NCBI RefSeq assembly: GCF_041276405.1
Contig: NZ_JBGGGT010000002.1
Location: 657,001 to 721,000 of the forward strand
Reading direction: 5' to 3'
From: Microvirga sp. TS319
Lineage (GTDB): Bacteria; Pseudomonadota; Alphaproteobacteria; Rhizobiales; Beijerinckiaceae
DNA length: 64,000 nt
This document shows, in pieces, positions 18,036 to 26,757 of the stretch. Each line of letters starts with the position of its first letter. Position 1 is the first letter of the stretch. A model generated the notes under the pieces. That model did not search any database. It was given only the letters and a program-made list of their open reading frames with translations, and was not told where the DNA came from. A program made the translations under genes and the position numbers.

Positions 18036-18440
18036 TTAGCGGGCGCACTCGACAGGAACGCGCTCGTTCGTGCCCTGGACGAGGACCGTGCGGCACGGGA
18101 CGCCGTTGATCACGCGGATCTCATGCGGCGCGGCATTCGGGAAGGCGGAAGCCGGAGTTCCGGAGACCACAGCGCCGGCCGAAGGGGCGACGAGAATGCT
18201 GCCGGTTGCCATCGGGTCGAGGCCGACCATGCCGGTCGGGACAGCGCACTGCACCGGAACGCGCTGGCCGCTCTCGCGGTCCAGAACGGTGCGGCACGGC
18301 ACGCCATTGATCGTCCGGATTTCATGGGGCGCAGCGTTCGGGAAAGGAGAGTTGGGCGTTCCGCTGACCTGAGCCTGCGCAAGGCCGATGGTACCGAGCA
18401 TCATGAGACCGGTGCTGGCGATAATCGAAAGCGTCTTCAC
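18036..18440 (-). CDS. Secreted two-repeat protein, unknown function
   Basis: 134 residues from a GTG with GGAGG five bases upstream. The signal peptide ends near residue 24 (GLAQAQ). The mature protein consists of two copies of a unit of about 50 residues: SGTPNSPFPNAAPHEIR..NGVPCRTVL and SGTPASAFPNAAPHEIR..NGVPCRTVL, each closing with RVPV.CA. Each unit has two cysteines, which suggests one disulfide per repeat. The copies differ at few positions, so the duplication is recent or under strong constraint. I do not recognise the family. It is probably periplasmic. Confidence 0.8.
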   Translation of the reverse strand: MKTLSIIASTGLMMLGTIGLAQAQVSGTPNSPFPNAAPHEIRTINGVPCRTVLDRESGQRVPVQCAVPTGMVGLDPMATGSILVAPSAGAVVSGTPASAFPNAAPHEIRVINGVPCRTVLVQGTNERVPVECAR

Positions 18441-18645
18441 AGAAACCTCCAGGGTAGATGAGAGAAGTCGGCCGCTTTCACGGTCCGGAGGTTTAACGCT
18501 CGGCGAGGAGAAGGTTCCCTTCATGGGACGGTATGCTGCGGGCCGACCAGCGTGCCGGAGGCCGATTTCGCGCACGCATCCGTTCCGCCATGTCGAGCCG
18601 GATTTCCGTCTCGATGGCGCTTTTAGACGGCGACAAGCTCGGCTT

Positions 18646-19737
18646 TCAGCGGCCCTGTTCAAGAATTCGTGAGATGACCTTGGCCGTGTAATCGACCATC
18701 GGGACGATCCGGGCGTAATTGAGCCGCGTCGGGCCGATCACGCCGAGAACGCCGACGATCTTCTGGCTCGCGTCCCTGAAGGGAGCCGCGATCATCGAGG
18801 AGCCGGAGAGCGAGAAGAGCTTGTTCTCGGAGCCGATGAAGATGCGGACCCCTTCGCCGCCTTCCGCGCGGCTGAGCAGGTCGATGACGTCGGTTTGCGT
18901 TTCGAGATCGGAGAAGAGCAGGCGGATGCGCTCCAGATCCTCGACGGCCTTCAGGTCGTCGAGCAGGTTCGCCTGGCCGCGCACGATGAGCTGGCGTGAG
19001 TCCGCCGGACCGACCGTGGTGGCGATCCCGGCCTCCACAAGCCTGGCGGTCAAACCGTCCAGTTCCCGCTCCATGTCCGCGCGCCGCGCCTCGACCTCGG
19101 TCCTGATGTCGCCCAGGGTCTTGCCCTGGATCCGGGCGTTGAGGAAATTGCCCGCTTCGACCAGCGCACCCGCCGGCAGACCGGCCGGCAGGTCGAGGAG
19201 GCGGTTCTCGACGGAGCCGTCCTCGGATACCAGCACCACGAGCGCACGGGTGGGATCGAGCCGGACGAATTCGATATGCTTCAGGCGCGCATTGGATTTC
19301 GACGTGACCACGACGCCCGCGCCACGCGAGACCCCCGACAGGAGCGCAGAGGCCTCGGCCAAGGCGGTTTCCATGGTGTGCCCGCTGGCCGCCGCCCGCA
19401 TCTGCGCCTCGATGCGGGCCCGCTCGTCGGCCGTCACGTCGCCGATCTCCAGCATGGCGTCCACGAAGAAGCGGAGGCCGATCTCCGTCGGGAGGCGTCC
19501 GGCGCTGGTGTGGGGCGCGAAGATCAGACCCGCCGCCTCCAGATCCGCCATGACGTTGCGGATCGAGGCCGGGGAGAGCGTCATCGGGAGGAGGCGCGAG
19601 AGATGGCGCGAGCCGACCGGTTCGCCGGTCATAAGATAGCTCTCGACGATCTGGCGGAAGATCTCGCGGGAACGGTCGTTCAGCTCCGCGATGGCGCGGG
19701 CATCCGAGAGATTCGAGAAGGAACCGGTTGCATGCAT
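18646..19737 (-). CDS. hrcA: Heat-inducible transcription repressor HrcA
   Basis: 363 residues. HrcA represses class I heat-shock genes by binding CIRCE elements, with GroE as its folding partner. The N-terminal winged helix has [28 protein letters not shown] and [29 protein letters not shown], characteristic of the family. The C-terminal GAF-like domain contains [24 protein letters not shown]. It is divergent from rph, the common arrangement in rhizobia. I found no CIRCE element in the 145-base gap, so the targets (usually groESL) must lie elsewhere. Confidence 0.97.
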   Translation of the reverse strand: MHATGSFSNLSDARAIAELNDRSREIFRQIVESYLMTGEPVGSRHLSRLLPMTLSPASIRNVMADLEAAGLIFAPHTSAGRLPTEIGLRFFVDAMLEIGDVTADERARIEAQMRAAASGHTMETALAEASALLSGVSRGAGVVVTSKSNARLKHIEFVRLDPTRALVVLVSEDGSVENRLLDLPAGLPAGALVEAGNFLNARIQGKTLGDIRTEVEARRADMERELDGLTARLVEAGIATTVGPADSRQLIVRGQANLLDDLKAVEDLERIRLLFSDLETQTDVIDLLSRAEGGEGVRIFIGSENKLFSLSGSSMIAAPFRDASQKIVGVLGVIGPTRLNYARIVPMVDYTAKVISRILEQGR

Positions 19738-19882
19738 GTAAAGGGTTCTACCCGTTCACAATTCCACCCTGCAAGTGAACATTATGTGCGGATGGTCGAT
19801 GCTTTAGGCAAGGCTCGCGCTTGCTTAATGGTCGCCATGGCCTCAAACAGGCTTTCACACAAGGCTTATGGAGATCCCGAAC

Positions 19883-20596
19883 ATGCGTCCGTCCAAACGC
19901 GCCCCCGACGAACTGCGTCCCGTCACTTTGGAGCGTAGCGTCGCGCGCTATGCGGAGGGTTCCTGTCTCGTGTCCTTCGGCAATACCAAGGTGCTTTGCA
20001 CCGCCTCGCTGGAGGAAAAAGGTCCCCCGTGGCTGCGCGGCACCGGCAGAGGCTGGGTGACGGCGGAATATTCCATGCTGCCGCGTGCCACGCATGAACG
20101 CACCAAGCGCGAGGTCAATTCCGGCAAGCCGTCCGGCCGGACACAGGAAATCCAGCGCCTCATCGGCCGGTCGCTCCGCGCCGTAGTGAACCTGCCGGCC
20201 ATCGGCGAGCGTCAGATCGTGCTCGATTGCGATGTGATCCAGGCCGATGGCGGGACCCGCACGGCATCCATCACCGGAGCCTGGATCGCCCTGCACGAGT
20301 GCTTCACCTGGATGCAGAGCCGTTCGATCATCTCCATCAACCCGCTGCGCGAGCCTGTCGCGGCCATATCCTGCGGGATCTATCAGGGTCAGCCGGTCCT
20401 CGATCTGGATTACGCAGAGGATTCCGCTGCCGAAACCGATGCGAATTTCGTCATCACGGGCTCGGGCGGCATCGTCGAAGTGCAGGGCACAGCGGAAGGA
20501 AAGCCCTTCTCGGAAGAGGAGTTCCTGAACCTTCTGCGACTTGCCAAGGCAGGCGTGGCGCAGCTCGTCGACCTTCAGAAGAAGGCGGTGGCATGA
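19883..20596 (+). CDS. rph: Ribonuclease PH
   Basis: 237 residues, the family length. RNase PH is a phosphate-dependent 3'-5' exoribonuclease that trims tRNA precursors and rRNA. Recognisable segments are [14 protein letters not shown] at the start, [46 protein letters not shown] and [20 protein letters not shown]. The start at 19883 gives the family N-terminus and follows GGAG at eight bases. The stop overlaps the start of rdgB, so the two are coupled. Confidence 0.97.
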   Translation: MRPSKRAPDELRPVTLERSVARYAEGSCLVSFGNTKVLCTASLEEKGPPWLRGTGRGWVTAEYSMLPRATHERTKREVNSGKPSGRTQEIQRLIGRSLRAVVNLPAIGERQIVLDCDVIQADGGTRTASITGAWIALHECFTWMQSRSIISINPLREPVAAISCGIYQGQPVLDLDYAEDSAAETDANFVITGSGGIVEVQGTAEGKPFSEEEFLNLLRLAKAGVAQLVDLQKKAVA

Positions 20597-21240
20597 TGCA
20601 GCATCGTCCTCTCAGCGGTAAGGTCGTCATCGCGACCCACAATGCGGGCAAGCTGCGCGAGATGCAGGAGCTCCTGGCTCCCTTCGGCATCGAAGCCGTA
20701 TCGGCGGGCGAGCTTAATCTGCCCGTTCCCGACGAGACGGGTCATATGTTCGCCGAGAACGCCGCCATCAAGGCTCACGCTGCGGCCAAAGCGACGGGCC
20801 TGCCGGCCTTTTCGGACGATTCCGGCCTGTGCGTCCATGCGCTGGACGGCGCGCCCGGATTGTTCACGGCGGACTGGGCCGGCCCGAACCGGGATTTTTC
20901 CGCCGCCATGGCGCGGGTGCACCGCGAGCTTGAGAAGCGCGAGGCGACAGATACGCGCGCCCACTTCGTCTCCGCCCTCGTCATTGCCTGGCCCGACGGC
21001 CACGAGGAGCTGTTCGAGGGCCGCGTGTTCGGAAACGTCGTGTGGCCGCCGCGCGGCGACAAAGGGTTCGGTTACGATCCGATGTTCCAGCCGGACGGGT
21101 TCGACCAGACCTTCGGCGAGCTATCGTCGGACGAGAAACACGGCATCGACTGGTCGAAGCCGGAGCCGGAAGGGCTCTCGCACCGGGCGCGGGCCTTCCT
21201 GAAGCTCGCGGCGGGGTGCTTGAAGAAGGCTCCTGCTTGA
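20593..21240 (+). CDS. rdgB: XTP/dITP diphosphatase (RdgB/HAM1)
   Basis: 215 residues. The enzyme hydrolyses dITP, XTP and related non-canonical purine nucleotides and so keeps them out of DNA and RNA. Motifs: [11 protein letters not shown] near residue 13, [17 protein letters not shown] near 75, and [15 protein letters not shown] with [21 protein letters not shown] at the C-terminus. The start is ATG 20593 overlapping the rph stop (ATGA); an ATG at 20596 is possible. In many alphaproteobacteria hemW follows directly; here three other genes intervene. Confidence 0.97.
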   Translation: MMQHRPLSGKVVIATHNAGKLREMQELLAPFGIEAVSAGELNLPVPDETGHMFAENAAIKAHAAAKATGLPAFSDDSGLCVHALDGAPGLFTADWAGPNRDFSAAMARVHRELEKREATDTRAHFVSALVIAWPDGHEELFEGRVFGNVVWPPRGDKGFGYDPMFQPDGFDQTFGELSSDEKHGIDWSKPEPEGLSHRARAFLKLAAGCLKKAPA

Positions 21241-21280
21241 TAGTGTCGATCCTTCAGAAAGCGCCGCCGATCCTTTAGAA

Positions 21281-21478
21281 GTGCCGAACATACGAACCAT
21301 GGTTGGTGACGCTATAGACGATATCGGGGACATCGCTCGCGATCTCAGGGAAATCTGTTGGCGTTGGCACAACCTTGGGGCAGATGACGCTTACGGGTAT
21401 TTCCGTTTTGGATACCAGACCCATTGGGGGCGCCATTTGCATGGCCTACGCTTCTATCTTCATGCAAAGCAGTTCTAA
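21281..21478 (+). CDS. Possible small protein, unknown function
   Basis: A 65-codon frame from GTG 21281, or 59 from ATG 21299, ending just before a hairpin. The product would be acidic at first (DAIDDIGDIARDLREICW) and then rich in aromatic residues and histidine (YGYFRFGYQTHWGRHLHGLRFYL). Its codons are less GC-rich than those of neighbouring genes. The following terminator-like hairpin and the amphipathic start make it plausible, but there is no strong ribosome-binding site and I know no homologue. It could be untranslated sequence. Confidence 0.35.
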   Translation: MPNIRTMVGDAIDDIGDIARDLREICWRWHNLGADDAYGYFRFGYQTHWGRHLHGLRFYLHAKQF

Positions 21479-21489
21479 GCCCAAACGAA

Positions 21490-21511
21490 GAAGCGCCCCG
21501 TAGGGCGCTTC
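21490..21511. terminator. Hairpin, probable terminator
   Basis: GAAGCGCCCC and GGGCGCTTC form a nine-pair stem around a short loop, with CACTTGTTTT following on the plus strand. It lies between the small frame at 21281-21478 and the convergent DUF2852 gene and could serve both. Confidence 0.7.
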
Positions 21512-21525
21512 ACTTGTTTTAAGCC

Positions 21526-22002
21526 TTAAACGCTCGTCGGGCCGTTGCCGCGGCGCTTGGCCATGAAGGCGTCGAATTCCTCGCGGTCCTTGGCGCGCTT
21601 CAGCTCCTCTACGAAGTCGCGGAAGGCGCTGGCTTCCTCGTCGAGCTTGCGGCGCTCTTCCTCGAGGCGCTCCAGTTCACTGCGGCGGTAATCGTCGAAG
21701 GCCGCATTGCCCGAGCTCGAATACCCGAAGCCGCCGGTGGGCCCGCGCGCGCCGAAGAGGTCGTCCTTGGCCCGGCCGAGGGTGTCGCGGAAGAAGGCTT
21801 TCGCCTCGTCGTATTTCGGGTATCCACACATTTTCCACACCAGATAGGCCAGCGCGAGCGGCCAGAACCAAATGAAGCCCAGAACGATTCCGGCGATCTC
21901 CAGACCGCGTCGGGGGGAGCGCCCGCAGCGACGGTGAGCACCGGCATTCCAAGGTCCCGCATGCGGGCCCTGATTCCAGGCGGTTGAAGCAGTGTCAGAC
22001 AT
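21526..22002 (-). CDS. DUF2852 membrane protein
   Basis: 158 residues matching the DUF2852 family of rhizobia. One or two closely spaced membrane helices lie at about 33-58 (EIAGIVLGFIWFWPLALAYLVW), followed by KYDEAKAFFRDTLGRA, a glycine-rich linker and a charged coiled coil (SELERLEEERRKLDEEASAFRDFVEELKRAKDREEFDAFM) with the conserved end FDAFMAKRR. The family has no known function. It is divergent from nothing close; the TetR gene lies upstream on the same strand with a 133-base gap. Confidence 0.88.
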   Translation of the reverse strand: MSDTASTAWNQGPHAGPWNAGAHRRCGRSPRRGLEIAGIVLGFIWFWPLALAYLVWKMCGYPKYDEAKAFFRDTLGRAKDDLFGARGPTGGFGYSSSGNAAFDDYRRSELERLEEERRKLDEEASAFRDFVEELKRAKDREEFDAFMAKRRGNGPTSV

Positions 22003-22135
22003 CGTAGGGTCTCGCTATGTTAATGCTAACAACATTAACATGCGGATCGATTTCGGCGCTTTCAAGGGAGGTTTTCGCGATTTTTTGGAGAAGGCGTGGA
22101 GCGAGGGGCGCGAGGCCCACCCGCGGGATTGGGTC

Positions 22136-22801
22136 TCAGCCGGATGCCGCCCCTCGCTGGTCCTTCAAGGCGCCGTGGACAAGGGCCAGGACGCCCGCCC
22201 GGAGAAGCTCGTACTTGTCCGGCAGGTTTGGGCCTTTCGGGAGCTGGCCGGCGGCATCGAGCGTGGCGATGCCGTGGGAGAGGGCCCAGACTTCGAGGGC
22301 GATGAAGCGGACATCCACGCTCTGGAACCCTTCCGGGTACGTTTTCGTGAGCGCTTCGACCAGATAGTCGAAGGCACCATTGGTCCGCTTGGGGCCTTCC
22401 GGGGCGCTTGCCCCCCACGGGCCGCAGCCTTCGCTCTCAAGAGGCTTGGCCGAGAACATGGCGGCATAAAAGCCCGGCTCCTGCTCGGCAAAGGCCAGAT
22501 AGGCCTCCCCCATGCGGGTGAAGCGTTCCCGAGGCGAGCCTTCGCTTTGCAGGGCTTTCCCAAGCCGCTTGGCGAGCTCGTCGAAGCCCCGGAAGGCCAC
22601 CTCCGCCACGAGAGCCTCGCGTCCGCGGAAGTGGCGATAAAGGGCCGCCGGAGTGACGCCGACGAGCTTGGCGGCATCCGCGAGAGTAAAGCCGCCGAGG
22701 CCGCGCTCTGCGATAAAGCGCTGCGCCGCCTCGATCAGCGCCTCCTTCAGATTGCCGTGGTGATAACCCTGCCGGTCGAACGGGCCGCGCCAGTGCCGCA
22801 T
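22136..22801 (-). CDS. TetR-family transcriptional regulator
   Basis: 221 residues. The N-terminal TetR helix-turn-helix covers about residues 14-60: YHHGNLKEALIEAA, GFTLADAAKLVGVTPAALYRHFRGREAL. The C-terminal domain is of the WHG type (about 85-200, with FAEQEPGFYAAMF and EVWALSHGIATL). The start at 22801 follows AGAAGGACCCATC. The ligand and targets are not evident; the hemW gene is divergent at 205 bases and DUF2852 is downstream, so either could be controlled. Confidence 0.92.
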   Translation of the reverse strand: MRHWRGPFDRQGYHHGNLKEALIEAAQRFIAERGLGGFTLADAAKLVGVTPAALYRHFRGREALVAEVAFRGFDELAKRLGKALQSEGSPRERFTRMGEAYLAFAEQEPGFYAAMFSAKPLESEGCGPWGASAPEGPKRTNGAFDYLVEALTKTYPEGFQSVDVRFIALEVWALSHGIATLDAAGQLPKGPNLPDKYELLRAGVLALVHGALKDQRGAASG

Positions 22802-23005
22802 GATGGGTCCTTCTAAACTCAACCTCTGCCGATCTTAAGCGCCCGCCTTCGGGGAGGCTAGGGCAGAGGTCGCATGAAGGGTGAACAAACGCCGGGGCAA
22901 GAGGTTCAGAAATGCTCGCGCATCCCGCCTGTTCGCTCGTCGGGCAGCAAACAACGCGACAACGCCACCCGTGACGAGAAGGGCAAGAGCTGCCATATAC
23001 GCCCC

Positions 23006-24166
23006 ATGATCGATCATCCGACGCGCGATGTGGGTTTCGGCGTTTACGTCCATTGGCCCTTTTGCGCCTCCAAATGCCCTTATTGCGATTTCAACAGCCA
23101 TGTCCGCCACCAGCCGGTGGATCAGGACCGCTTTCTGGCGGCCTTCAGGCGCGAGATCGCCCATACGGCGGCGCGCATTCCCGGGCGCACGGTCACCAGC
23201 ATCTTCTTCGGGGGCGGCACGCCCTCGCTCATGAAGCCGGGCACGGTCGGAGCGATCCTGGATGCCATCGGTGGCGCATGGGCGATCGATCCCAAGGCCG
23301 AGGTGACGCTCGAGGCGAACCCCACCAGCGTCGAGGCGGAGCGGTTCCGCGGCTATCGCCAGGCCGGGATCAATCGCGTCTCGTTGGGCGTGCAGGCTCT
23401 CAACGATCCGGATCTGCGGCGCCTCGGCAGGATGCATTCCGTCGACGAAGCCCTGGCGGCCGTGAAGATCGCGGCTTCCATCTTCGAGCGCTATTCGTTC
23501 GACCTGATCTATGCCCGCCCAGGGCATACGCCCGAGGCCTGGGCGGCTGAGCTCGAACAGGCCATCGGCTATGCCGTGGAGCATCTCTCGCTTTACCAGC
23601 TCACCATCGAGCCCGGGACTTGGTTCCAGCGTCTCTACGATGCGGGCAAGATCACGGTCCCGGACGAGGAAACGGGCCGCGCGCTTTACGACATCACCCA
23701 GGAGACCTGCGAAAAGCATGGTCTTCCGGCCTATGAGATCTCGAATCACGCCAGGCCCGGTGCCGAATCCCGGCACAATCTGCTCTACTGGCGCTATGGC
23801 GAATATGCGGGCATCGGCCCCGGCGCCCATGGCCGGCTCGTCACCGGCAATGCGCGGCTCGCCACATCCACCGAGAAGCATCCCGAGACATGGCTCGCGC
23901 GGGTGGAGCGCGACGGTCACGGCGTGATCGAGGAGGAGGTTCTGACCTCCGAAGCGGAGGGCGACGAATTCCTCCTTATGGGCCTGCGCCTCAAAGAGGG
24001 CATCGACCCGCGCCGTTACGAGGCCTTTACGGGAAAGACGCTCAACCGGCGCGGCCTGCGGATCCTGGAAGACGAAGGCCTGATCCGCGTCGATGGCTCA
24101 CGCCTTGCCGTGACCGGGAAGGGCTTTCCCGTGCTCAATGCGGTGATTGCGGAACTGGCCGCCTGA
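23006..24166 (+). CDS. hemW: HemW, radical SAM heme chaperone (CPO-III-like)
   Basis: 386 residues. The radical SAM cluster ligands CASKCPYC give Cys20, Cys24 and Cys27, followed by IFFGGGTPSLM, EANPTSVEAERF and YEISNHARPG..SRHNLLYW, and a HemN_C domain at the end. Proteins with this pattern are HemW, a heme-transfer chaperone, rather than true HemN, which has a different N-terminus. The start at 23006 is chosen because the sequence then begins 10 residues before the conserved GVYVHWPFC; the open frame upstream has no family sequence. Confidence 0.95.
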   Translation: MIDHPTRDVGFGVYVHWPFCASKCPYCDFNSHVRHQPVDQDRFLAAFRREIAHTAARIPGRTVTSIFFGGGTPSLMKPGTVGAILDAIGGAWAIDPKAEVTLEANPTSVEAERFRGYRQAGINRVSLGVQALNDPDLRRLGRMHSVDEALAAVKIAASIFERYSFDLIYARPGHTPEAWAAELEQAIGYAVEHLSLYQLTIEPGTWFQRLYDAGKITVPDEETGRALYDITQETCEKHGLPAYEISNHARPGAESRHNLLYWRYGEYAGIGPGAHGRLVTGNARLATSTEKHPETWLARVERDGHGVIEEEVLTSEAEGDEFLLMGLRLKEGIDPRRYEAFTGKTLNRRGLRILEDEGLIRVDGSRLAVTGKGFPVLNAVIAELAA

Positions 24167-24253
24167 ACAGGCCGTCCCGGATCGGGTCCGGGGAGGCGTG
24201 ACGAAGAGAAGTTCAGTTTCTGAGGCAGACCGCGCCTTGCCCGGATCGTCTCC

Positions 24254-25201
24254 TCAACCCCGCTTCACCTTGTTCTCGATGACATCCCATACGGTGACCG
24301 CGAGGTCCGGGCCGCCGAGGCGCTTGATGGCGCGGATGCCTGTCGGGGCCGTCACGTTGATCTCGGTGAGGTTCCCGTCGATCACGTCGATGCCGACCAG
24401 GATGAGGCCCATGCGCTTCAGGTCGGGCCCGATCGTCTCGCAGATTTCACGCTCGCGCGGCGTGAGATCCGTGGGCTTCGCGGCGCCGCCCCGCACCATG
24501 TTCGAGCGGATGTCGTTGGCCGCCGGAACGCGGTTGATCGCACCTGCGGCCTCGCCGTCGATGAGGATGATGCGCTTGTCGCCCTCCGTGATCTTCGGCA
24601 GGAAGCGCTGGGTCACCCAGGGCTCGCGGAACAGGTTGGAGAAGAGGTCGTAGAGCGAGCCGAAATTCGGGTCTTCGCGCCCGACCTTGAACACGCTCGC
24701 GCCGCCATGGCCATAGAGCGGCTTCATCACCACGTCGCCGTGCTCGCGGCGAAACTCCTCGATCTCCGCCTTGTCGCGGGAGATCAGCGTCGGCGGCATG
24801 AGGTGCGGAAACTGGGTGACGAAGATCTTTTCCGGCGCATTGCGCACATGGGATGGGTCGTTGACCACCAGGGTCTTCGGATGGATGCGCTCCAGAAAGT
24901 GCGTGGCGGTGATGTAGGCAAGGTCGAAGGGCGGGTCCTGGCGCATCAGCACCACGTCCACTTCCGAGAGGTCGACACGTTCCTGCGCGCCGAGCGTGAA
25001 GTGGTTTCCTTCCTCGTCGCGCACCGTGATCGGATCCACCATCGCGACCACTTTGCCGTCGCGGAGCGACAGGCGGTCGGGGGTGTAGTGCAGGATCCGG
25101 TGGCCTCGCCGTTGCGCCTCGAGCAGCAGCCCAAAACCCGTGTCGCCCGCGATCTTGATGCTGTTGATGTGATCCATCTGGATCGCCACGGTGAGGGTCA
25201 T
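24254..25201 (-). CDS. gshB: Glutathione synthetase
   Basis: 315 residues, the normal length of proteobacterial GshB. It joins gamma-glutamylcysteine and glycine with ATP. Motifs: [26 protein letters not shown] at the start, [29 protein letters not shown] in the ATP-grasp domain, and [36 protein letters not shown] stands before the ATG. The rsmI-yraN pair that often sits beside gshB in alphaproteobacteria is 2.5 kb to the right here. It is convergent with hemW. Confidence 0.97.
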   Translation of the reverse strand: MTLTVAIQMDHINSIKIAGDTGFGLLLEAQRRGHRILHYTPDRLSLRDGKVVAMVDPITVRDEEGNHFTLGAQERVDLSEVDVVLMRQDPPFDLAYITATHFLERIHPKTLVVNDPSHVRNAPEKIFVTQFPHLMPPTLISRDKAEIEEFRREHGDVVMKPLYGHGGASVFKVGREDPNFGSLYDLFSNLFREPWVTQRFLPKITEGDKRIILIDGEAAGAINRVPAANDIRSNMVRGGAAKPTDLTPREREICETIGPDLKRMGLILVGIDVIDGNLTEINVTAPTGIRAIKRLGGPDLAVTVWDVIENKVKRG

Positions 25202-25204
25202 CGG

Positions 25205-25456
25205 TCAGGCCTCCTGGAGCATTTCGCCGGCGACGGTTCCCGCTCGGAAATGCGGCGCTGCAAGGAACGGAGCCGATTTCATGGCTTGTGAAATCGGCTC
25301 CGGCAAAGCGGGTTTATTGGACTGTTTTTCGAGGAAGGCAACTCTCGTGAGCCCCGGAATGAACGAAAAAGGTGGAGGGGTGTTGTCGAACAGCCTCGCT
25401 TCAAGCGTTCCTGGCCCCTTGCCGATAAGCCCCAGCTTCCACATCTGATAGGCCAT
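25205..25456 (-). CDS. Possible small protein upstream of gshB
   Basis: An 83-codon frame whose start codon overlaps, on the opposite strand, the start codon of the lipid kinase gene, and whose stop is three bases before the gshB start. It would be coupled to gshB. The product (MAYQMWKLGLIGKGPGTLEARLFD...) matches nothing I know. A perfect 13-base inverted repeat lies inside it. Its third-position GC is only moderate. It may be a leader region rather than a gene. Confidence 0.3.
   Translation of the reverse strand: MAYQMWKLGLIGKGPGTLEARLFDNTPPPFSFIPGLTRVAFLEKQSNKPALPEPISQAMKSAPFLAAPHFRAGTVAGEMLQEA
25269..25301. repeat. Perfect 13-base inverted repeat in the gshB leader
   Basis: GGAGCCGATTTCA and TGAAATCGGCTCC pair perfectly around a seven-base loop. 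It lies about 70 bases upstream of the gshB start codon. It could be an RNA hairpin in the gshB leader or a transcription-factor site. It has no T run on the minus strand. Confidence 0.55.
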
Positions 25457-26324
25457 GTCACGCCGCGCTCTCCTCATCATCAATGCCAAAAGCCGCAGCG
25501 GAGAAACCCAGGCGCAGGCAGCCATCGCGGCTCTTCAATCCCACGGAATCGAGCCCGTTCACGTGGAATGCAGCCGGCGGGAGGATCTGTCGCCTCTCAT
25601 CGTGAAGCATCGGGACGGAGTGGAATGCGCCGTTGTCGGCGGGGGGGACGGAACCTTGAATGCGGCAGCCCTCGGCGTGATCGAGGCCGGGCTGCCGCTC
25701 GGCATCCTGCCGCTCGGCACGGCCAACGACCTGGCGCGAACGCTCGACATCCCGTTCGATCTCGGCGGCGCGGCACAGGTCATCGCCGATGGGCGCACCC
25801 GCCGGATCGACCTCGGTCTCGTGAATGGCGAGCCCTTCTTCAACGTGGCGAGCCTCGGTCTCTCCGCGGAACTGGCGCAGAAGCTGACACGGGACATCAA
25901 GCGCCGGTTCGGACGGCTCGGCTATGCACTCATCGCCATGAAGGTTCTGGCTCAGGCCAAGCCCTTTCGAGCGACAATAACGAGTGAAGCCGAGTCCGTC
26001 CGGGTGCGAACGCTGCAGATCGCGGTCGGAAACGGGCGTTTCTACGGTGGCGGGAATGCGGTGGAGAAGAATGCCGCCATCGACGATCAGCATCTCGATC
26101 TCTACAGTCTCGAATTCGAGCGGGCGTGGAAGCTCGCCTTCATGGCGCGTTCCTTTCGTTACGGCGAGCATGGCGCCTGGAGCGAGGTGCGGGCGATCCG
26201 AGCCAGGGAATTCGACATCCGCACGAGGAGGCCGAGGCCCATCAATGCAGATGGCGAGATCGTGACCCAGACGCCTGCCCATTTCTCCATCAGGCCCGGT
26301 GCGGTCACCGTGTTCGCGCCTTAG
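25455..26324 (+). CDS. YegS/DagK-type lipid kinase
   Basis: 289 residues of the diacylglycerol-kinase catalytic fold: nucleotide-binding GGGDGTLNAAALGV near residue 60, LGILPLGTANDLARTLDIP near 85, and GNGRFYGGGN near 195. Bacterial members (YegS, DgkB) phosphorylate diacylglycerol, phosphatidylglycerol or related lipids at the membrane; the substrate here is unknown. The start at 25455 gives the family-typical MSRRALLIINAKS. The stop is followed by a hairpin of the dispersed repeat family, which may terminate transcription. Confidence 0.92.
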   Translation: MSRRALLIINAKSRSGETQAQAAIAALQSHGIEPVHVECSRREDLSPLIVKHRDGVECAVVGGGDGTLNAAALGVIEAGLPLGILPLGTANDLARTLDIPFDLGGAAQVIADGRTRRIDLGLVNGEPFFNVASLGLSAELAQKLTRDIKRRFGRLGYALIAMKVLAQAKPFRATITSEAESVRVRTLQIAVGNGRFYGGGNAVEKNAAIDDQHLDLYSLEFERAWKLAFMARSFRYGEHGAWSEVRAIRAREFDIRTRRPRPINADGEIVTQTPAHFSIRPGAVTVFAP

Positions 26325-26329
26325 AGCAT

Positions 26330-26363
26330 CGGTCCCAAAAGTGGATTTGCACTTTTGGGACCG
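26330..26363. repeat. Palindromic repeat after the lipid kinase gene
   Basis: CGGTCCCAAAAGTG and CACTTTTGGGACCG form a perfect 14-base stem with a six-base loop starting six bases after the lipid kinase stop. It is preceded by AGAGCAT, linking it to the AGCATCGG repeat family seen at 11512 and 38607. It may double as a terminator. Confidence 0.75.
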
Positions 26364-26435
26364 AATCGGAGGCCCTCTTCTTGGAAAGAGCACATCGTTC
26401 TTGCGAAGAACCGGAGCCACTCTTCGCACGAGGCG

Positions 26436-26654
26436 CTAGCAGTCGCGCCCGTGGCGGACGGCACCCTCGATGGCGCCGTGGCTCGGGCCGAGGCCGATAT
26501 CCTGGAGGATCGCATCATCCAGGGCGCTCACCTCCCTCAGGGCGCGCCGGATGCGGATCTCACGCATGACGGCCGAGAAGAAGCTCCTGAAGCCGGAGGC
26601 GCGGGTCGCGGAGGTCTCGTAGGCTTCGGTGCAGGTGTTCGAAAAGTCCGACAT
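26436..26654 (-). CDS. DUF1127 protein
   Basis: 72 residues. The C-terminal REIRIRRALREVSALDDAILQDIGLGPSHGAIEGAVRHGR is the DUF1127 (YjiS-like) motif of small arginine-rich proteins. In Agrobacterium and Rhodobacter, members affect phosphate and carbon metabolism or RNA turnover and are themselves often regulated by small RNAs. TTAAGGAGAGCGTC precedes the ATG. It is divergent from the LysR gene across an AT-rich gap with a palindrome, so it is the likely target of that regulator. Confidence 0.9.
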   Translation of the reverse strand: MSDFSNTCTEAYETSATRASGFRSFFSAVMREIRIRRALREVSALDDAILQDIGLGPSHGAIEGAVRHGRDC

Positions 26655-26699
26655 GACGCTCTCCTTAAGTTGATGAGGAGAGTATGAGGCCGCCTCTTG

Positions 26700-26747
26700 C
26701 ATAATGGAAACGAATGTTCATTATATTCAAAATAACGATCCATTATG
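26700..26747. promoter_or_regulatory. Probable LysR operator between divergent genes
   Basis: CATAATGGA (26700-26708) and TCCATTATG (26739-26747) form a perfect nine-base inverted repeat in the AT-rich 103-base gap between the DUF1127 and LysR genes. The interval of 30 bases and the position next to a divergently transcribed LysR gene are typical of autoregulated LysR promoters. The site is inferred, not proven. Confidence 0.55.
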
Positions 26748-26757
26748 GAGTCGGTCC

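Noticed and set aside
19738..19882. CIRCE operator upstream of hrcA
   Set aside because: No TTAGCACTC-N9-GAGTGCTAA-like sequence is present in the hrcA-rph gap.
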